This document shows positions 37,393-45,026 of a stretch of 64,000 nt of DNA, piece after piece (position 1 is the first letter of the stretch; the number at the start of each line of letters is the position of its first letter). The position numbers and the translations under genes were made by a program. Under the pieces are notes generated by a model that was not told the DNA's origin, did no database searches, and saw only the letters and a program-made list of their open reading frames with translations. The stretch is from Pseudomonas sp. AFG_SD02_1510_Pfu_092 (GTDB lineage: Bacteria; Pseudomonadota; Gammaproteobacteria; Pseudomonadales; Pseudomonadaceae), in contig NZ_PUQD01000006.1 of the NCBI RefSeq assembly GCF_003331055.1, forward strand, positions 62,001 to 126,000, in the 5' to 3' direction.

Positions 37393-37447
37393 AAAAAAAG
37401 CGCCGTGGCAACACGTTCCGGTCAAGAACGTGTTGCCACGGCGCTTC
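37393..37447 (-). terminator. Strong minus-strand terminator with a perfect 20-bp stem
   Basis: The arms 37401-37420 and 37428-37447 are exact reverse complements, with a seven-base loop CGGTCAA. On the minus strand the stem is followed by a run of eight T (the A run at 37393-37400). It would terminate the small gene 37521-37832 before the globin gene. Confidence 0.9.
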
Positions 37448-37520
37448 GTCTTTCAGGCCTGATATCCTGCTCGGCAAAGCGGGTTCCCGCAGGGCGGAAC
37501 CGGATGGTGGCGTATTCACA

Positions 37521-37832
37521 TCATTGCGGATCTTCCGACAATTTATCCAGCAATGCAACCAAGCGCCGACGTAGCAGCCCCAGCTCGCGGGACTTGAACG
37601 CGTGGCGGGTCTGTTCGAGTACTTCGGTTGCATCCAGCAATGCGGCCTGTACCTGCCCAGCCGTGCCCATTTGTGCTGCGCCGAACCAGCGGCAGAGCGG
37701 TACGGCCCGGCATGTGCCAGGTGCGCTTAACACTTCGCAATCAGGTGCGATAGGCGCCAACACGTGGCGCAGTTGATCGGCCAGTTCAAGATCGTTGCAG
37801 ATAATTCTGGTGGCCTGGTTGGACTCGCTCAT
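37521..37832 (-). CDS. Small conserved-looking protein of unknown function
   Basis: 103 residues from the ATG at 37830-37832. No family is recognised. Features: an N-terminal Rossmann-like stretch (ATRIICNDLELADQLRHVL), two Cys in the middle, and a basic amphipathic C-terminus (SRELGLLRRRLVALLDKLSE). It has its own terminator (37393-37447), which supports expression as a separate unit. Confidence 0.6.
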   Translation of the reverse strand: MSESNQATRIICNDLELADQLRHVLAPIAPDCEVLSAPGTCRAVPLCRWFGAAQMGTAGQVQAALLDATEVLEQTRHAFKSRELGLLRRRLVALLDKLSEDPQ

Positions 37833-38583
37833 CAAACGGCATTCCCCAATGTTTGGTGTGCTGTTTACAGCAGGGTCTGCGGTTTTTTATTGATGCAAAT
37901 CAGTGCTGAAAGCTTTCAAGTTGCCCTCTGTCCGAGGTGACTCCGATAGCCTACTGATATGCCCTTCGCGAGGGCTGATCAATGCCCATGCTTCGTGGCT
38001 GCCGTTCAAGACAAGCTGTAGGGCACACGGCAAGCCTGTCTGCCCGAAATCAATGGGCCAGGCCCTGATTGCATTCAGCCAAGCAAGTCGGGGCGCAGCG
38101 TGGGTCCAATAATCATGACTGAGTGGCTCCAGACCTGAGACGCATGCTGGCCTTCGGCGAAGCGAGGAAAAGCTGCAGCTAACCCAACCTCAGGAGCCCG
38201 GCCCGCAAGTGATGAACAGTCGACACCGTGGATCGTGGCTGACGTTGGCTGCGCCCGGAACAAAGATGCTGAAGCAATCGCACCAGTGGCCAACATCTAT
38301 GAAAGGGATCCGCTTGAAGAAAATCTGACCTCCTGCTCGAGTGCCGCGACCCAATGTTGCTTTAAAATTGAATCACTCAATCGAGCGAGTTTGCGTTTTA
38401 ATCGTTGGTTTGGCGCGTGTTAGACGCCTCGCGAGCAATTAGATACGTCATCTGTAAGTGTTGCGGTAAAATTCCCTACAACATCATCAGAAATATCGCT
38501 GCCTTCGTCGGCTTGTGCTTCTTCCGGATCTCGCTATTATTAGGCGTGTCGCAATTTCGCGGCATTTGTATATAGACTAAGAT
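37833..38583. other. 750-base stretch without a credible gene
   Basis: Short open frames exist on both strands but lack ribosome sites and family resemblance. GC content falls towards 38.3 kb, where the AT-rich relic begins. No tRNA, terminator of note or insertion-sequence end was recognised. Confidence 0.5.
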
Positions 38584-38652
38584 ATGAAACCTATCAAGAT
38601 GGAATCTGTAAAGCTGGCAAACCTGGCTCTTCTGGTGAAGAGGGCTAAATAA
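38584..38652 (+). CDS. 22-residue peptide ORF, possible RiPP precursor remnant
   Basis: Reads MKPIKMESVKLANLALLVKR followed by two residues and TAA. A hairpin (38669-38699) and the ribosome site of the SagB-type pseudogene follow directly. The basic-hydrophobic beginning resembles leaders of small modified-peptide precursors that neighbour SagB-type peptide-maturation dehydrogenases, but no core peptide is present. It may be truncated like its neighbour. No strong ribosome site is seen (AAGAT only), so coding is uncertain. Confidence 0.35.
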   Translation: MKPIKMESVKLANLALLVKRAK

Positions 38653-38668
38653 GCTTTAATCAGAAAAC

Positions 38669-38699
38669 ACCGAAGCGCAGTGCCGGCCTGCGCTTTGGT
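38669..38699 (+). other. Stem-loop between peptide ORF and SagB-type gene
   Basis: ACCGAAGCGCAG at 38669-38680 pairs with CTGCGCTTTGGT at 38688-38699 (one G-U pair), with a seven-base loop. It is followed by TAGGAGGGG rather than a T run, so it is more likely an intercistronic stability or attenuation element than a terminator. Confidence 0.55.
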
Positions 38700-38711
38700 T
38701 AGGAGGGGTAT

Positions 38712-39750
38712 ATGATAAGTAAGGACTGCTTTTTTTTCTTTAGGTAATGCGCTGATTTGTTGGGATTTCAAGCGGCATAAGCAATATCAACTTTCGGCGG
38801 AGCATGCGCATCGGTTGGTTTCAATAATTTATAATCAGGCGTTCAATGATTCAAATGACGCTGTGGCTCAAGATTTAAAGCGCTGTAAGGTGATTTTGGA
38901 TTCTGATGAAGGTGATGCCGCCTGGGGGTGGGATATTCTTTCAAGGATTTTTCATTTTGGGACCAAAGATATTGTGCTGGAAAATCAGCCAGCCAGCGAG
39001 CAGTAATGGGCTGCTCAATACTTGCAGCATTGTAATGAAGTCCTGGATGAAACGTCACCTGTTGAACAATTTTGCGGTGCCGGAAGTGGTATCCGATTAC
39101 CTGATTTGTGCGCTACTGATGAGTTGGATGAACTGTTCGCACAGCGTGCAACTGTAAGAGCATTTCATCAGTTATCAATTCCCTTGGCTGAGTTGGGGCG
39201 GATCTTACATCATACATAGGCTTTGTTGAGGGTCGAAAATTTTCTAGCTTGGAAGGAGGCGTTGAGCAGTTCTCCGAGCGTCGGAGTAGTCCCTCAGCCG
39301 GTGGCCTAAACTCTACTGGAGGCTATGTATATGTAGCTAATGTCCAAGGGTTGGAGCCGGGAATATATTACTATGACCCTCAACATCATCAGTTGCATTG
39401 GCGCAGCCAGTTGGCAACTAGGCTCGGCGATTTGATTTCAGGGCAGCATTTCGCTAACGATATACCGATGGGACTGTTTTTGACCTCCAGGTTCGATAAG
39501 TTGTGGTGGAAATACCAACATTCGCGCGCTTATCGGATGGCATTGATAGAGATTGGCCATGTAGCTCAGACGTTCCAGTTGGCGGCCACTGCCCGTAGAA
39601 TGAAAACATGGTTGACTGGCGCGCTGAATGAATCCTTAATCGAACCGTTACTCAAGTTTGAAAATCCTAATGAACAGGTAATTTTTTTTGTCGGATGCGG
39701 TTATAGCGATGGCTCAACAATTCCGATGCACGACCGGGACAACGCTGGTG
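38712..39750 (+). pseudogene. Broken SagB-type peptide-maturation dehydrogenase (nitroreductase family)
   Basis: It starts with a perfect ribosome site (AGGAGGGG) and ATG at 38712, then breaks three times. An eight-T run at 38730-38737 shifts the frame after MISKDCFF; one T fewer would restore it. An in-frame TAA sits at 39004. A one-base loss near 39217 shifts the frame again. Joined, the pieces read like a SagB-type FMN oxidoreductase: AWGWDILSRIFHFGTKDI, RATVRAFHQLSIPLAELGRIL, ERRSSPSAGGL, GLEPGIYYYDP, TSRFDKLWWKYQHSRAYRMA and LIEIGHVAQTFQLAAT. Such enzymes oxidise azolines or other modified residues in RiPPs. The 3' boundary is approximate; similarity fades after FFVGCGYSDGS. Confidence 0.8.
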
Positions 39751-39978
39751 CGTCCTGCTGCAACGACCCAAGCCTTGGCGCGTTACCCGCAGCAGGCTGG
39801 CGCAGCAGCTTCGCTCAACACGACCTTGCTGTTTGCGGGCGGTGGTTTGGCTGGCAGCGTTGTTGCGGGTATCGAAAGTGGGCTGCCGCTGAGCTTGGGG
39901 CTGCTGTTTCTGAGCGTCAGTTCATGTGGATGGCTGTTGCTTGCCTGCATCAAGGACAATGAGCTGCAGCGTTGCTGA
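39712..39978 (+). CDS. Possible small membrane protein (weak)
   Basis: 88 residues from an ATG at 39712; the frame opens at 39688. Two hydrophobic segments are visible (TTLLFAGGGLAGSVVAGIE and GLLFLSVSSCGWLLLACI). It overlaps the degraded end of the SagB-type pseudogene in another frame and ends 7 bases before the convergent sigma/FecR-like gene. GC content returns to the chromosomal level here. No family recognised and the ribosome site is poor. Confidence 0.4.
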   Translation, partial: AQQFRCTTGTTLVRPAATTQALARYPQQAGAAASLNTTLLFAGGGLAGSVVAGIESGLPLSLGLLFLSVSSCGWLLLACIKDNELQRC

Positions 39979-39985
39979 CCGTTGA

Positions 39986-40501
39986 TCAGGCCCAGTAACC
40001 GAACAGTAGCAACGCCGCCACGCCTAGCCCGACCGCAACCGAACAGCCGCCCAACGACAGCGCCGCCCGACCTTGTCGGTACCAGCCGTCATGGCCCAGT
40101 TGCCTTGCCGCTGGCAACAGGCTGCGCCAGCGCAGTTCCGTTTGCTGAAACGCCTGCAGGTTGGCCGGGGCTGCATCCAGCCAGCGGCGGAAGTCGATGC
40201 GCTCGCAGGCGGTCACCCGTGGGCTTTGCAACCGCATATACCATTGCTCGGCAACACTGGCCAGCACATCGTGGCGCGAGTGGCCGGCCTGCAGTGCCTG
40301 CGCCATATGCCGCTCGATGCTTGCCAATGGCAGGTCGAGGCGGGTGGCGATGCTGGCGAAGTCCAGCTGGTCGAGGCGGTTGAGCAGGAACACTTGCTGT
40401 ACCCGTCGCGGCAGGCGCTTCAGCGCATGCAGCAAGGCATCGTCGGCAAGGTGTTCGGCAGCAGCGGCCGGGTGTTCAAGGGGCAGCAGCAGACGGGCCA
40501 T
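39986..40501 (-). CDS. Sigma-region-4 / FecR-N-terminal (DUF4880) hybrid membrane protein
   Basis: 171 residues with AAGGAG well placed before the ATG at 40499-40501. Residues about 20-75 look like ECF sigma region 4 (LPRRVQQVFLLNRLDQL, then the HTH FASIATRLDLPLASIERHM). Residues about 88-135 look like the FecR N-terminal domain (SVAEQWYMRLQSP, FRRWLDAAPANLQAFQQTE). A membrane helix at about 150-168 ends the protein. There is no sigma region 2, so it cannot act as an ordinary sigma factor. A Fur-box-like sequence lies 70 bases upstream. Probably an iron-regulated factor or a relic of a fecI-fecR pair. Confidence 0.72.
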   Translation of the reverse strand: MARLLLPLEHPAAAAEHLADDALLHALKRLPRRVQQVFLLNRLDQLDFASIATRLDLPLASIERHMAQALQAGHSRHDVLASVAEQWYMRLQSPRVTACERIDFRRWLDAAPANLQAFQQTELRWRSLLPAARQLGHDGWYRQGRAALSLGGCSVAVGLGVAALLLFGYWA

Positions 40502-40569
40502 GAACAGCTCCTTGTTCTATCAGGGGAGGAAGGTGGGGGCATCTTCCGTGATGCGTGATCAGCGTAGGT

Positions 40570-40588
40570 GAAACGAGATTGATTCTCA
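40570..40588 (-). promoter_or_regulatory. Putative Fur box upstream of the sigma/FecR hybrid
   Basis: On the minus strand TGAGAATCAATCTCGTTTC matches the 7-1-7 Fur pattern (TGAGAAT with an imperfect ATTCTCA half). It is about 70 bases before the start codon at 40501. Weaker than the site at 40802-40820. Confidence 0.5.
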
Positions 40589-40685
40589 AGTGCTGATTGC
40601 GCAAAATTTTGTAATGAACATTCACGGCCTGAAACACCTTTGCTATCATGCGCGCCATTCACGATCTTCATTAGCCTGAAGAGCC

Positions 40686-40796
40686 AAAAAAAAGACCCAG
40701 CAAAAAGCTGGGTCAAAAACCGTGATTAGCCTGATGAGGAGATAATCTGAGAGCGACCTAAGCTCCAGGTTATCCAGCGGATCTTGCGATCAGCTG
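40686..40796 (-). ncRNA. prrF: PrrF-like iron-responsive small RNA
   Basis: A minus-strand unit of about 110 nt. The promoter has TTGACT (40825-40830) and TATTAT (40803-40808), overlapping a strong Fur box. The unit ends in a terminator with stem GACCCAGC/GCTGGGTC (40694-40701 with 40707-40714) and eight T. The 3' part reads AGGCTAATCACGGTTTTTGA before the terminator stem, which resembles P. aeruginosa PrrF1/PrrF2 as I remember them. PrrF RNAs are made when iron is scarce and repress iron-containing proteins. The identity is by structure and recalled resemblance. Confidence 0.75.
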
Positions 40797-40801
40797 AGTG
40801 C

Positions 40802-40820
40802 AATAATAATCGTTATCATT
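40802..40820. promoter_or_regulatory. Fur box over the sRNA promoter
   Basis: AATAATAATCGTTATCATT is close to the 19-bp Fur consensus GATAATGATAATCATTATC and covers the -10 and spacer of the minus-strand promoter (40803-40830). Repression by Fe-Fur is expected. Confidence 0.8.
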
Positions 40821-40938
40821 TGCCAGTCAAATGAATTTTCGTTGCTCCGGTAAAAAAATATTACCGCTGCGCTTCCTTGTCCCGGCAATCGGGGCCTTTG
40901 CCGTTACCCGGCCATCACGTTCTCTCCCTTCTTTTCCG

Positions 40939-41247
40939 CTAACCCGCCTCCCCGATGCGTTTGTGCTCCAGCAGCGCGCGCGCCATGTCCATCATGTGCA
41001 TCAGGGCGAAGGTCAGTTCGCGCTGGCTGCCGTGCTGGTGGGTGGCGGTTTCCTGGGCAGTAGCGGCGGCGCAGCGCAGTAGGGCGATTGCGTGCTCCTG
41101 GGCCTGCGCGCTGGTCACGCCATCGTGCAGGGTCCAGATCTGGTTATCCAGGGTAGGGCGCGGCGGGTTGGGGTTGAGGTAGTAATCGAGGGCGCGGCGG
41201 GCTGCTTCGCTGTCGAGATCTGTTTCGTCGTTTTTCGGTTGTTTCAT
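40939..41247 (-). CDS. DUF6124 family small protein
   Basis: 102 residues from the ATG at 41245-41247 (MKQPKNDETDLDSEAARRALDYYLNP). The ARRALDYYLNP segment and the helical HMMDMARALLEHK end match the small Pseudomonas DUF6124 proteins. Function unknown. Divergent from the S24-type repressor, with which it shares a 130-base intergenic region; it may be controlled by it. Confidence 0.75.
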   Translation of the reverse strand: MKQPKNDETDLDSEAARRALDYYLNPNPPRPTLDNQIWTLHDGVTSAQAQEHAIALLRCAAATAQETATHQHGSQRELTFALMHMMDMARALLEHKRIGEAG

Positions 41248-41313
41248 CGCAGTACCTTCTGATTTCCCTTCAAGCACACTGGAATTGCAGGATAGGTCAA
41301 TCTGTACTTTCTA

Positions 41314-41343
41314 TTGACAAATAAATAATTCAGATTGTGTATT
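41314..41343 (+). promoter_or_regulatory. Promoter of the S24-type repressor gene
   Basis: TTGACA at 41314-41319 and TGTATT at 41338-41343, 18 bases apart. The -10 overlaps the first operator half-site, which suggests autorepression. Confidence 0.55.
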
Positions 41344-41368
41344 GCTGTGATCAATACAGTCCGTATTG
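41339..41368. promoter_or_regulatory. Triple half-site operator (GTATTG / CAATAC / GTATTG)
   Basis: GTATTG at 41339-41344, CAATAC at 41352-41357 and GTATTG at 41363-41368 form two overlapping inverted repeats with spacers of seven and five bases. They lie just upstream of the repressor start at 41378, the usual place for an autoregulatory CI-type operator. Confidence 0.65.
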
Positions 41369-41377
41369 TTGCCGCTC

Positions 41378-42031
41378 ATGGAAAACTGGAACGCATTTCT
41401 CAAGCGCTACAAGCGCGAACACAATCTCAGTCAGCTCAAGCTGGCCGAACGATTGGGCATGACTCAGGGCGGAGTAGGTCATTGGTTGCGCGGTACGCGG
41501 CGGCCGACGCTGGAAACCATCAACGAAAAGCTCGAAAAGCTTGGGCTGGTGTTTCTGGAAGCTCAAGTCATGGTGGTGGAGCGCGATGTAGTACGTGAAT
41601 CTCCTGGTCACTATGCCGCCGAGCAGCCGGTGTCTGCCGAAGCGCTGCTTTACGCAAGCTTTCGCTTCCCGGTGCTTAGCTGGGCTGACTTGCAGGGACC
41701 TCTGCCAGAAAAAAACAAGAGCCACGAACAGACTGACTATATGCCCGCAGGTAATGCGTTCTGGCTGGTGGTGGAAAACGACTCGATGAACGCTTCCAGT
41801 GGCAGGAGTGTGCCTGAGGGGATGCGGGTGCTGGTGGATACAGGCCTGCCTGCCGAGCCAGGCAGGCTGGTGATTGCACGGCAGCCTGGGCGGCCGGCAG
41901 TGTTACGGCAGTTGGTCGAGGAGGGCGGTGACAAGATGCTCAAACCGCTGAATACGCGTTATCCGACTGTTCTTTGTGAAGAAGGCTGCGAGTTCCTGGG
42001 CGTTGTCGTGCGGGTGCACGGGGCCTTCTAG
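41378..42031 (+). CDS. CI/LexA-like repressor (XRE HTH + S24 peptidase-like domain)
   Basis: 217 residues from the ATG at 41378. The HTH is at about 8-60 (LKRYKREHNLSQLKLAERLGMTQGGVGHWLRGTRRP). The S24 domain is at about 100-215 with the nucleophile-type Ser in VVENDSMNASSG. The position that carries the catalytic Lys in relatives (a FKRY-like segment) reads AVLRQLVEE here, so Lys may be replaced by Arg. DKMLKPLNTRYP and the final strand are normal. It may be a stable repressor that does not self-cleave. No phage genes are nearby. Probably autoregulated through the half-sites at 41339-41368. Confidence 0.82.
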   Translation: MENWNAFLKRYKREHNLSQLKLAERLGMTQGGVGHWLRGTRRPTLETINEKLEKLGLVFLEAQVMVVERDVVRESPGHYAAEQPVSAEALLYASFRFPVLSWADLQGPLPEKNKSHEQTDYMPAGNAFWLVVENDSMNASSGRSVPEGMRVLVDTGLPAEPGRLVIARQPGRPAVLRQLVEEGGDKMLKPLNTRYPTVLCEEGCEFLGVVVRVHGAF

Positions 42032-42052
42032 ATGGCCGGGGCTGCTGTGCAG

Positions 42053-42210
42053 CCCTTTCGCGACGCAAGGCCGCTCCCACGACAGCTTGCAACCCAGCCC
42101 GAGAGCGAGTCGCTTACCCTGTGGGAGCGGGTTTACCCGCGAAGAATGCAACGCGGTATCTGGCACCGGCTTCGCCGGTGTTCGCGGCTGAAGCCGCTCC
42201 CACAGGTACA
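42053..42210. repeat. Cluster of REP palindromes between the repressor and liuD
   Basis: Contains CGCGACGCAAGGCCGCTCCCAC-like, GTGGGAGCGGGTTTACCCGC (42121-42140) and an inverted copy GGCTGAAGCCGCTCCCACAG near 42186-42205. At least three REP units, of two subtypes, fill the gap between the convergent genes. Confidence 0.8.
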
Positions 42211-42258
42211 GCGTAAGCCCGACCGGCATTTTTCCCGGTCGGAGCGGCCCCGCTACGG

Positions 42259-44211
42259 CTATTCCGCCAACTCGACCAGCACCGTCCCTTCGCTGACCAT
42301 ATCCCCTTCCTGGCAGAACAGTGCCTTCACTGTCCCGGCATGCGGCGCACGGATGCTGTGCTCCATTTTCATGGCTTCCAGCACCACCAGCGGCGTACCT
42401 GCTTCCACCAGCTGCCCGGGCGCCACCAGCACCCGCACGATGCTGCCGTTCATGGGGGCACCCAGGCCGCCCTGGTGGCTGTGGCTGGCCTCGGCTTCGG
42501 CAATCGGGTCGAAGGCTTCGATAGCATGCATCTCGCCCTCCCACTGCAGGTACAGCGTGCCACCCCGGCGCATCGCCAGGTGCTGGCGCCGCACACCATC
42601 GTGCTCATGCACCAGCTGCTCGCCGCGCAATTGCCAGGTAGACGCGGCGCTGCGCTCCAGGGCAACCGCCTGGTCCTGGCCGGCGCTCAGCAGATGCAGG
42701 CTGCTGCGCGCAGGCAAGCCCAGGCGCAGGCCGTTGCGCTCGGCCCAGGGGGAGTCACGGTCGTCCTCGCGCTGTTGCCCGCCCTGGCCTTGCAGCCAGG
42801 CCTCGGCGGCCGCTTCCCAGAAGCTGGCGGGCAACACGTGTGGCGCTGGCAGCAGAACCTGCTGGTGACGCGGAATGAAGCCGGTATCCAGCTCTGCAGC
42901 AGCAAATGCGGGATGCGCCAGAATGCGCCGCAGGAAGGCGATGTTGGTCTTCAGCCCGCCAATGGCAAATTCGTCCAGCATCGCCAGCAAGCGCAGGCGT
43001 GCCTGTTCGCGGTCTTCGCCCCAGGCGATCAGCTTGCCCAGCATCGGGTCGTAGAACGGCGACACCACATCGCCTTCGCTGACCCCGCTGTCCACCCGCC
43101 GGCCGTCGCCAGGCGCCGACTCACGGTACAGCGTCAGCCTGCCGGTCGCGGGCAGGAATTCATTGGCCGGGTCCTCGGCATACAGGCGCACTTCGATGGC
43201 ATGGCCGATCAGTGGCACCTGCGCCTGGGTGATCGGCAGCGCCTCGCCGCAGGCCACGCGGATCTGCCAGGCCACCAGGTCGAGCCCGGTGATGGCCTCG
43301 GTAACCGGGTGCTCCACCTGCAAGCGCGTGTTCATCTCCATGAAGAAGAACTCGCCGCGGGCATCGAGCAGAAACTCCACGGTGCCGGCGCCCACGTAGC
43401 CGATGGCCTGGGCCGCGCGTACCGCCGCCTCGCCCATGGCCTGGCGCAGTTCCGGTGACAGACCCGGGGCGGGGGCTTCTTCGACCACTTTCTGGTGCCG
43501 ACGCTGGATCGAGCAGTCGCGCTCGTTCAGGTACAGGCAGTTGCCGTGCTGGTCGGCAAACACCTGGATCTCCACGTGGCGCGGCTTGAGCACGTACTTT
43601 TCCACCAGCATGCGGGCATCGCCGAACGACGCCTGCGCTTCACGCTGGGCAGAGGCCAGGGCGTCAGCCAGCTGGCTTTCCTCTTCGACCACTTTCATGC
43701 CCTTGCCACCGCCGCCGGCGCTGGCCTTGAGCAGCACCGGGTAACCGATGCGTTCAGCGGCGGCGCGGAAGGTGTCCAGGTCCTGGGCTTCGCCGTGGTA
43801 ACCCGGCACCAGCGGCACGCCAGCGGCTTCCATCAATGCCTTGGCGGCCGACTTGCTGCCCATGGCGTCGATGGCGCTGGCCGGCGGGCCGAGGAAGATC
43901 AGCCCGGCCTGTTCGATGGCGCGGGCAAAACCGGCGTTCTCGGACAGGAAACCATAGCCCGGGTGGATGGCCTGGGCGCCGCTGGCCTTGGCCGCGGCCA
44001 GCAGCTTGTCGATCAGCAGGTAGCTGTCGGCGGCCTTGGTGCCGCCGAGGTCGACGCAGATATCGGCTTCGCGGCTGTGCCGCGCGTCACGGTCGGTGGC
44101 GCTGTGCACGGCGACGGTGGTCAGGCCCATGGCCTTGGCGGTGCGCATCACCCGGCAGGCGATTTCGCCGCGGTTGGCAACCAGCAGGGTGGTCAAAGCG
44201 GGGCGGCTCAT
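42259..44211 (-). CDS. liuD: Methylcrotonyl-CoA carboxylase, biotin-carrying alpha subunit
   Basis: 650 residues. The biotin carboxylase half shows TTLLVANRGEIACRVMRTA, the Gly-rich ATP-grasp loop ASAGGGGKGMKVV and EMNTRLQVEHPVTEAITGLD. The C-terminal biotinyl domain has EAMKMEHS with biotin-accepting Lys615. With LiuB it carboxylates 3-methylcrotonyl-CoA in leucine degradation. It overlaps liuC by four bases and is the last gene of the liuABCD run. The assignment to methylcrotonyl rather than another acyl-CoA rests on the gene neighbourhood. Confidence 0.93.
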   Translation of the reverse strand: MSRPALTTLLVANRGEIACRVMRTAKAMGLTTVAVHSATDRDARHSREADICVDLGGTKAADSYLLIDKLLAAAKASGAQAIHPGYGFLSENAGFARAIEQAGLIFLGPPASAIDAMGSKSAAKALMEAAGVPLVPGYHGEAQDLDTFRAAAERIGYPVLLKASAGGGGKGMKVVEEESQLADALASAQREAQASFGDARMLVEKYVLKPRHVEIQVFADQHGNCLYLNERDCSIQRRHQKVVEEAPAPGLSPELRQAMGEAAVRAAQAIGYVGAGTVEFLLDARGEFFFMEMNTRLQVEHPVTEAITGLDLVAWQIRVACGEALPITQAQVPLIGHAIEVRLYAEDPANEFLPATGRLTLYRESAPGDGRRVDSGVSEGDVVSPFYDPMLGKLIAWGEDREQARLRLLAMLDEFAIGGLKTNIAFLRRILAHPAFAAAELDTGFIPRHQQVLLPAPHVLPASFWEAAAEAWLQGQGGQQREDDRDSPWAERNGLRLGLPARSSLHLLSAGQDQAVALERSAASTWQLRGEQLVHEHDGVRRQHLAMRRGGTLYLQWEGEMHAIEAFDPIAEAEASHSHQGGLGAPMNGSIVRVLVAPGQLVEAGTPLVVLEAMKMEHSIRAPHAGTVKALFCQEGDMVSEGTVLVELAE

Positions 44212-45023
44212 GGGCGCGGCTCCTTCTTGTCATCGGTTTGCCAGGCGGGGCGGCGTTTTTCCAGGAAGGCGCGCAGGCCCTCCTGGCCTTCGGCGCTGAC
44301 GCGGATGCGGGCGATGGTGTTTTCGCAGTAGCGGCGCAGGGCCGGGCTGAGTTCGCCGTCGTCCACTTCGCGCAGCAGGTCCTTGGTGGCGCGCAGCGCT
44401 TGCGGGCTGTTCTGCAGCAGGTTGTCGACCCAGGCTTCGACCTGGGCGTCCAGTTCGCTGGCCGGGTAGACCTCGGCCAGCAGGCCCAGGTCGCGGGCGC
44501 GTACGCCGCTGAAACGCTCGGCGCTGAGCGCATAGCGGCGCGCGGCGCGCTCACCGATGGCCTTGACCACGAACGGGCTGATCACCGCCGGGGCGAGGCC
44601 GATGCGCACTTCCGACAGGCACAGCTGGGCGTCTTCGGCGCCGATCGCCATATCGCAGCAGCTGATCAGGCCCAGTGCGCCGCCAAAGGCCGCGCCTTGC
44701 ACCACCGCCAGGGTCGGCGCCTTGAAGCGGTGCAGGGCGTACATCAGTTCGCCCAGCTCGCGGGCATCATCCAGGTTGGTGTTGAAGTCCAGCTGCGCCG
44801 ATTGCTGCATCCAGGCCAGGTCGGCGCCGGCGCTGAAATGCCGGCCACGCCCGCGCAGCAGCAGGAAGCGCAGGCTGGCTTCCTCGGCCAGCTGGTCGAG
44901 GGCGACGATCAGTTCGCGGATCATCAAGGCGTTGAAGGCGTTGTTCTTGTCCTCGCGGCTCAGCCACAGGGTGGCAAAGCCGCGCGGGTCGCGGGTCACT
45001 TCGAGGGTGCTGAAATCGCTCAT
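44208..45023 (-). CDS. liuC: Methylglutaconyl-CoA hydratase (enoyl-CoA hydratase family)
   Basis: 271 residues, crotonase fold. The oxyanion-hole segments are LLLRGRGRHFSAGADLAWM and VQGAAFGGALGLISCCDMAI. It adds water to 3-methylglutaconyl-CoA to give HMG-CoA. Located between the two MCC subunit genes as in other pseudomonad liu operons; it starts three bases after the liuB stop and its stop overlaps the liuD start. Confidence 0.93.
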   Translation of the reverse strand: MSDFSTLEVTRDPRGFATLWLSREDKNNAFNALMIRELIVALDQLAEEASLRFLLLRGRGRHFSAGADLAWMQQSAQLDFNTNLDDARELGELMYALHRFKAPTLAVVQGAAFGGALGLISCCDMAIGAEDAQLCLSEVRIGLAPAVISPFVVKAIGERAARRYALSAERFSGVRARDLGLLAEVYPASELDAQVEAWVDNLLQNSPQALRATKDLLREVDDGELSPALRRYCENTIARIRVSAEGQEGLRAFLEKRRPAWQTDDKKEPRP

Positions 45024-45026
45024 GGG

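Noticed and set aside
38075..38296. 73-codon minus-strand frame
   Set aside because: No ribosome site or family resemblance; lies in a stretch with no other sign of genes.
42053..42210. Possible CRISPR array from repeated GGGAGCGGGTTTACCCGC units
   Set aside because: Units are palindromic, in alternating orientation and irregularly spaced, as in REP clusters; no cas genes in the window.
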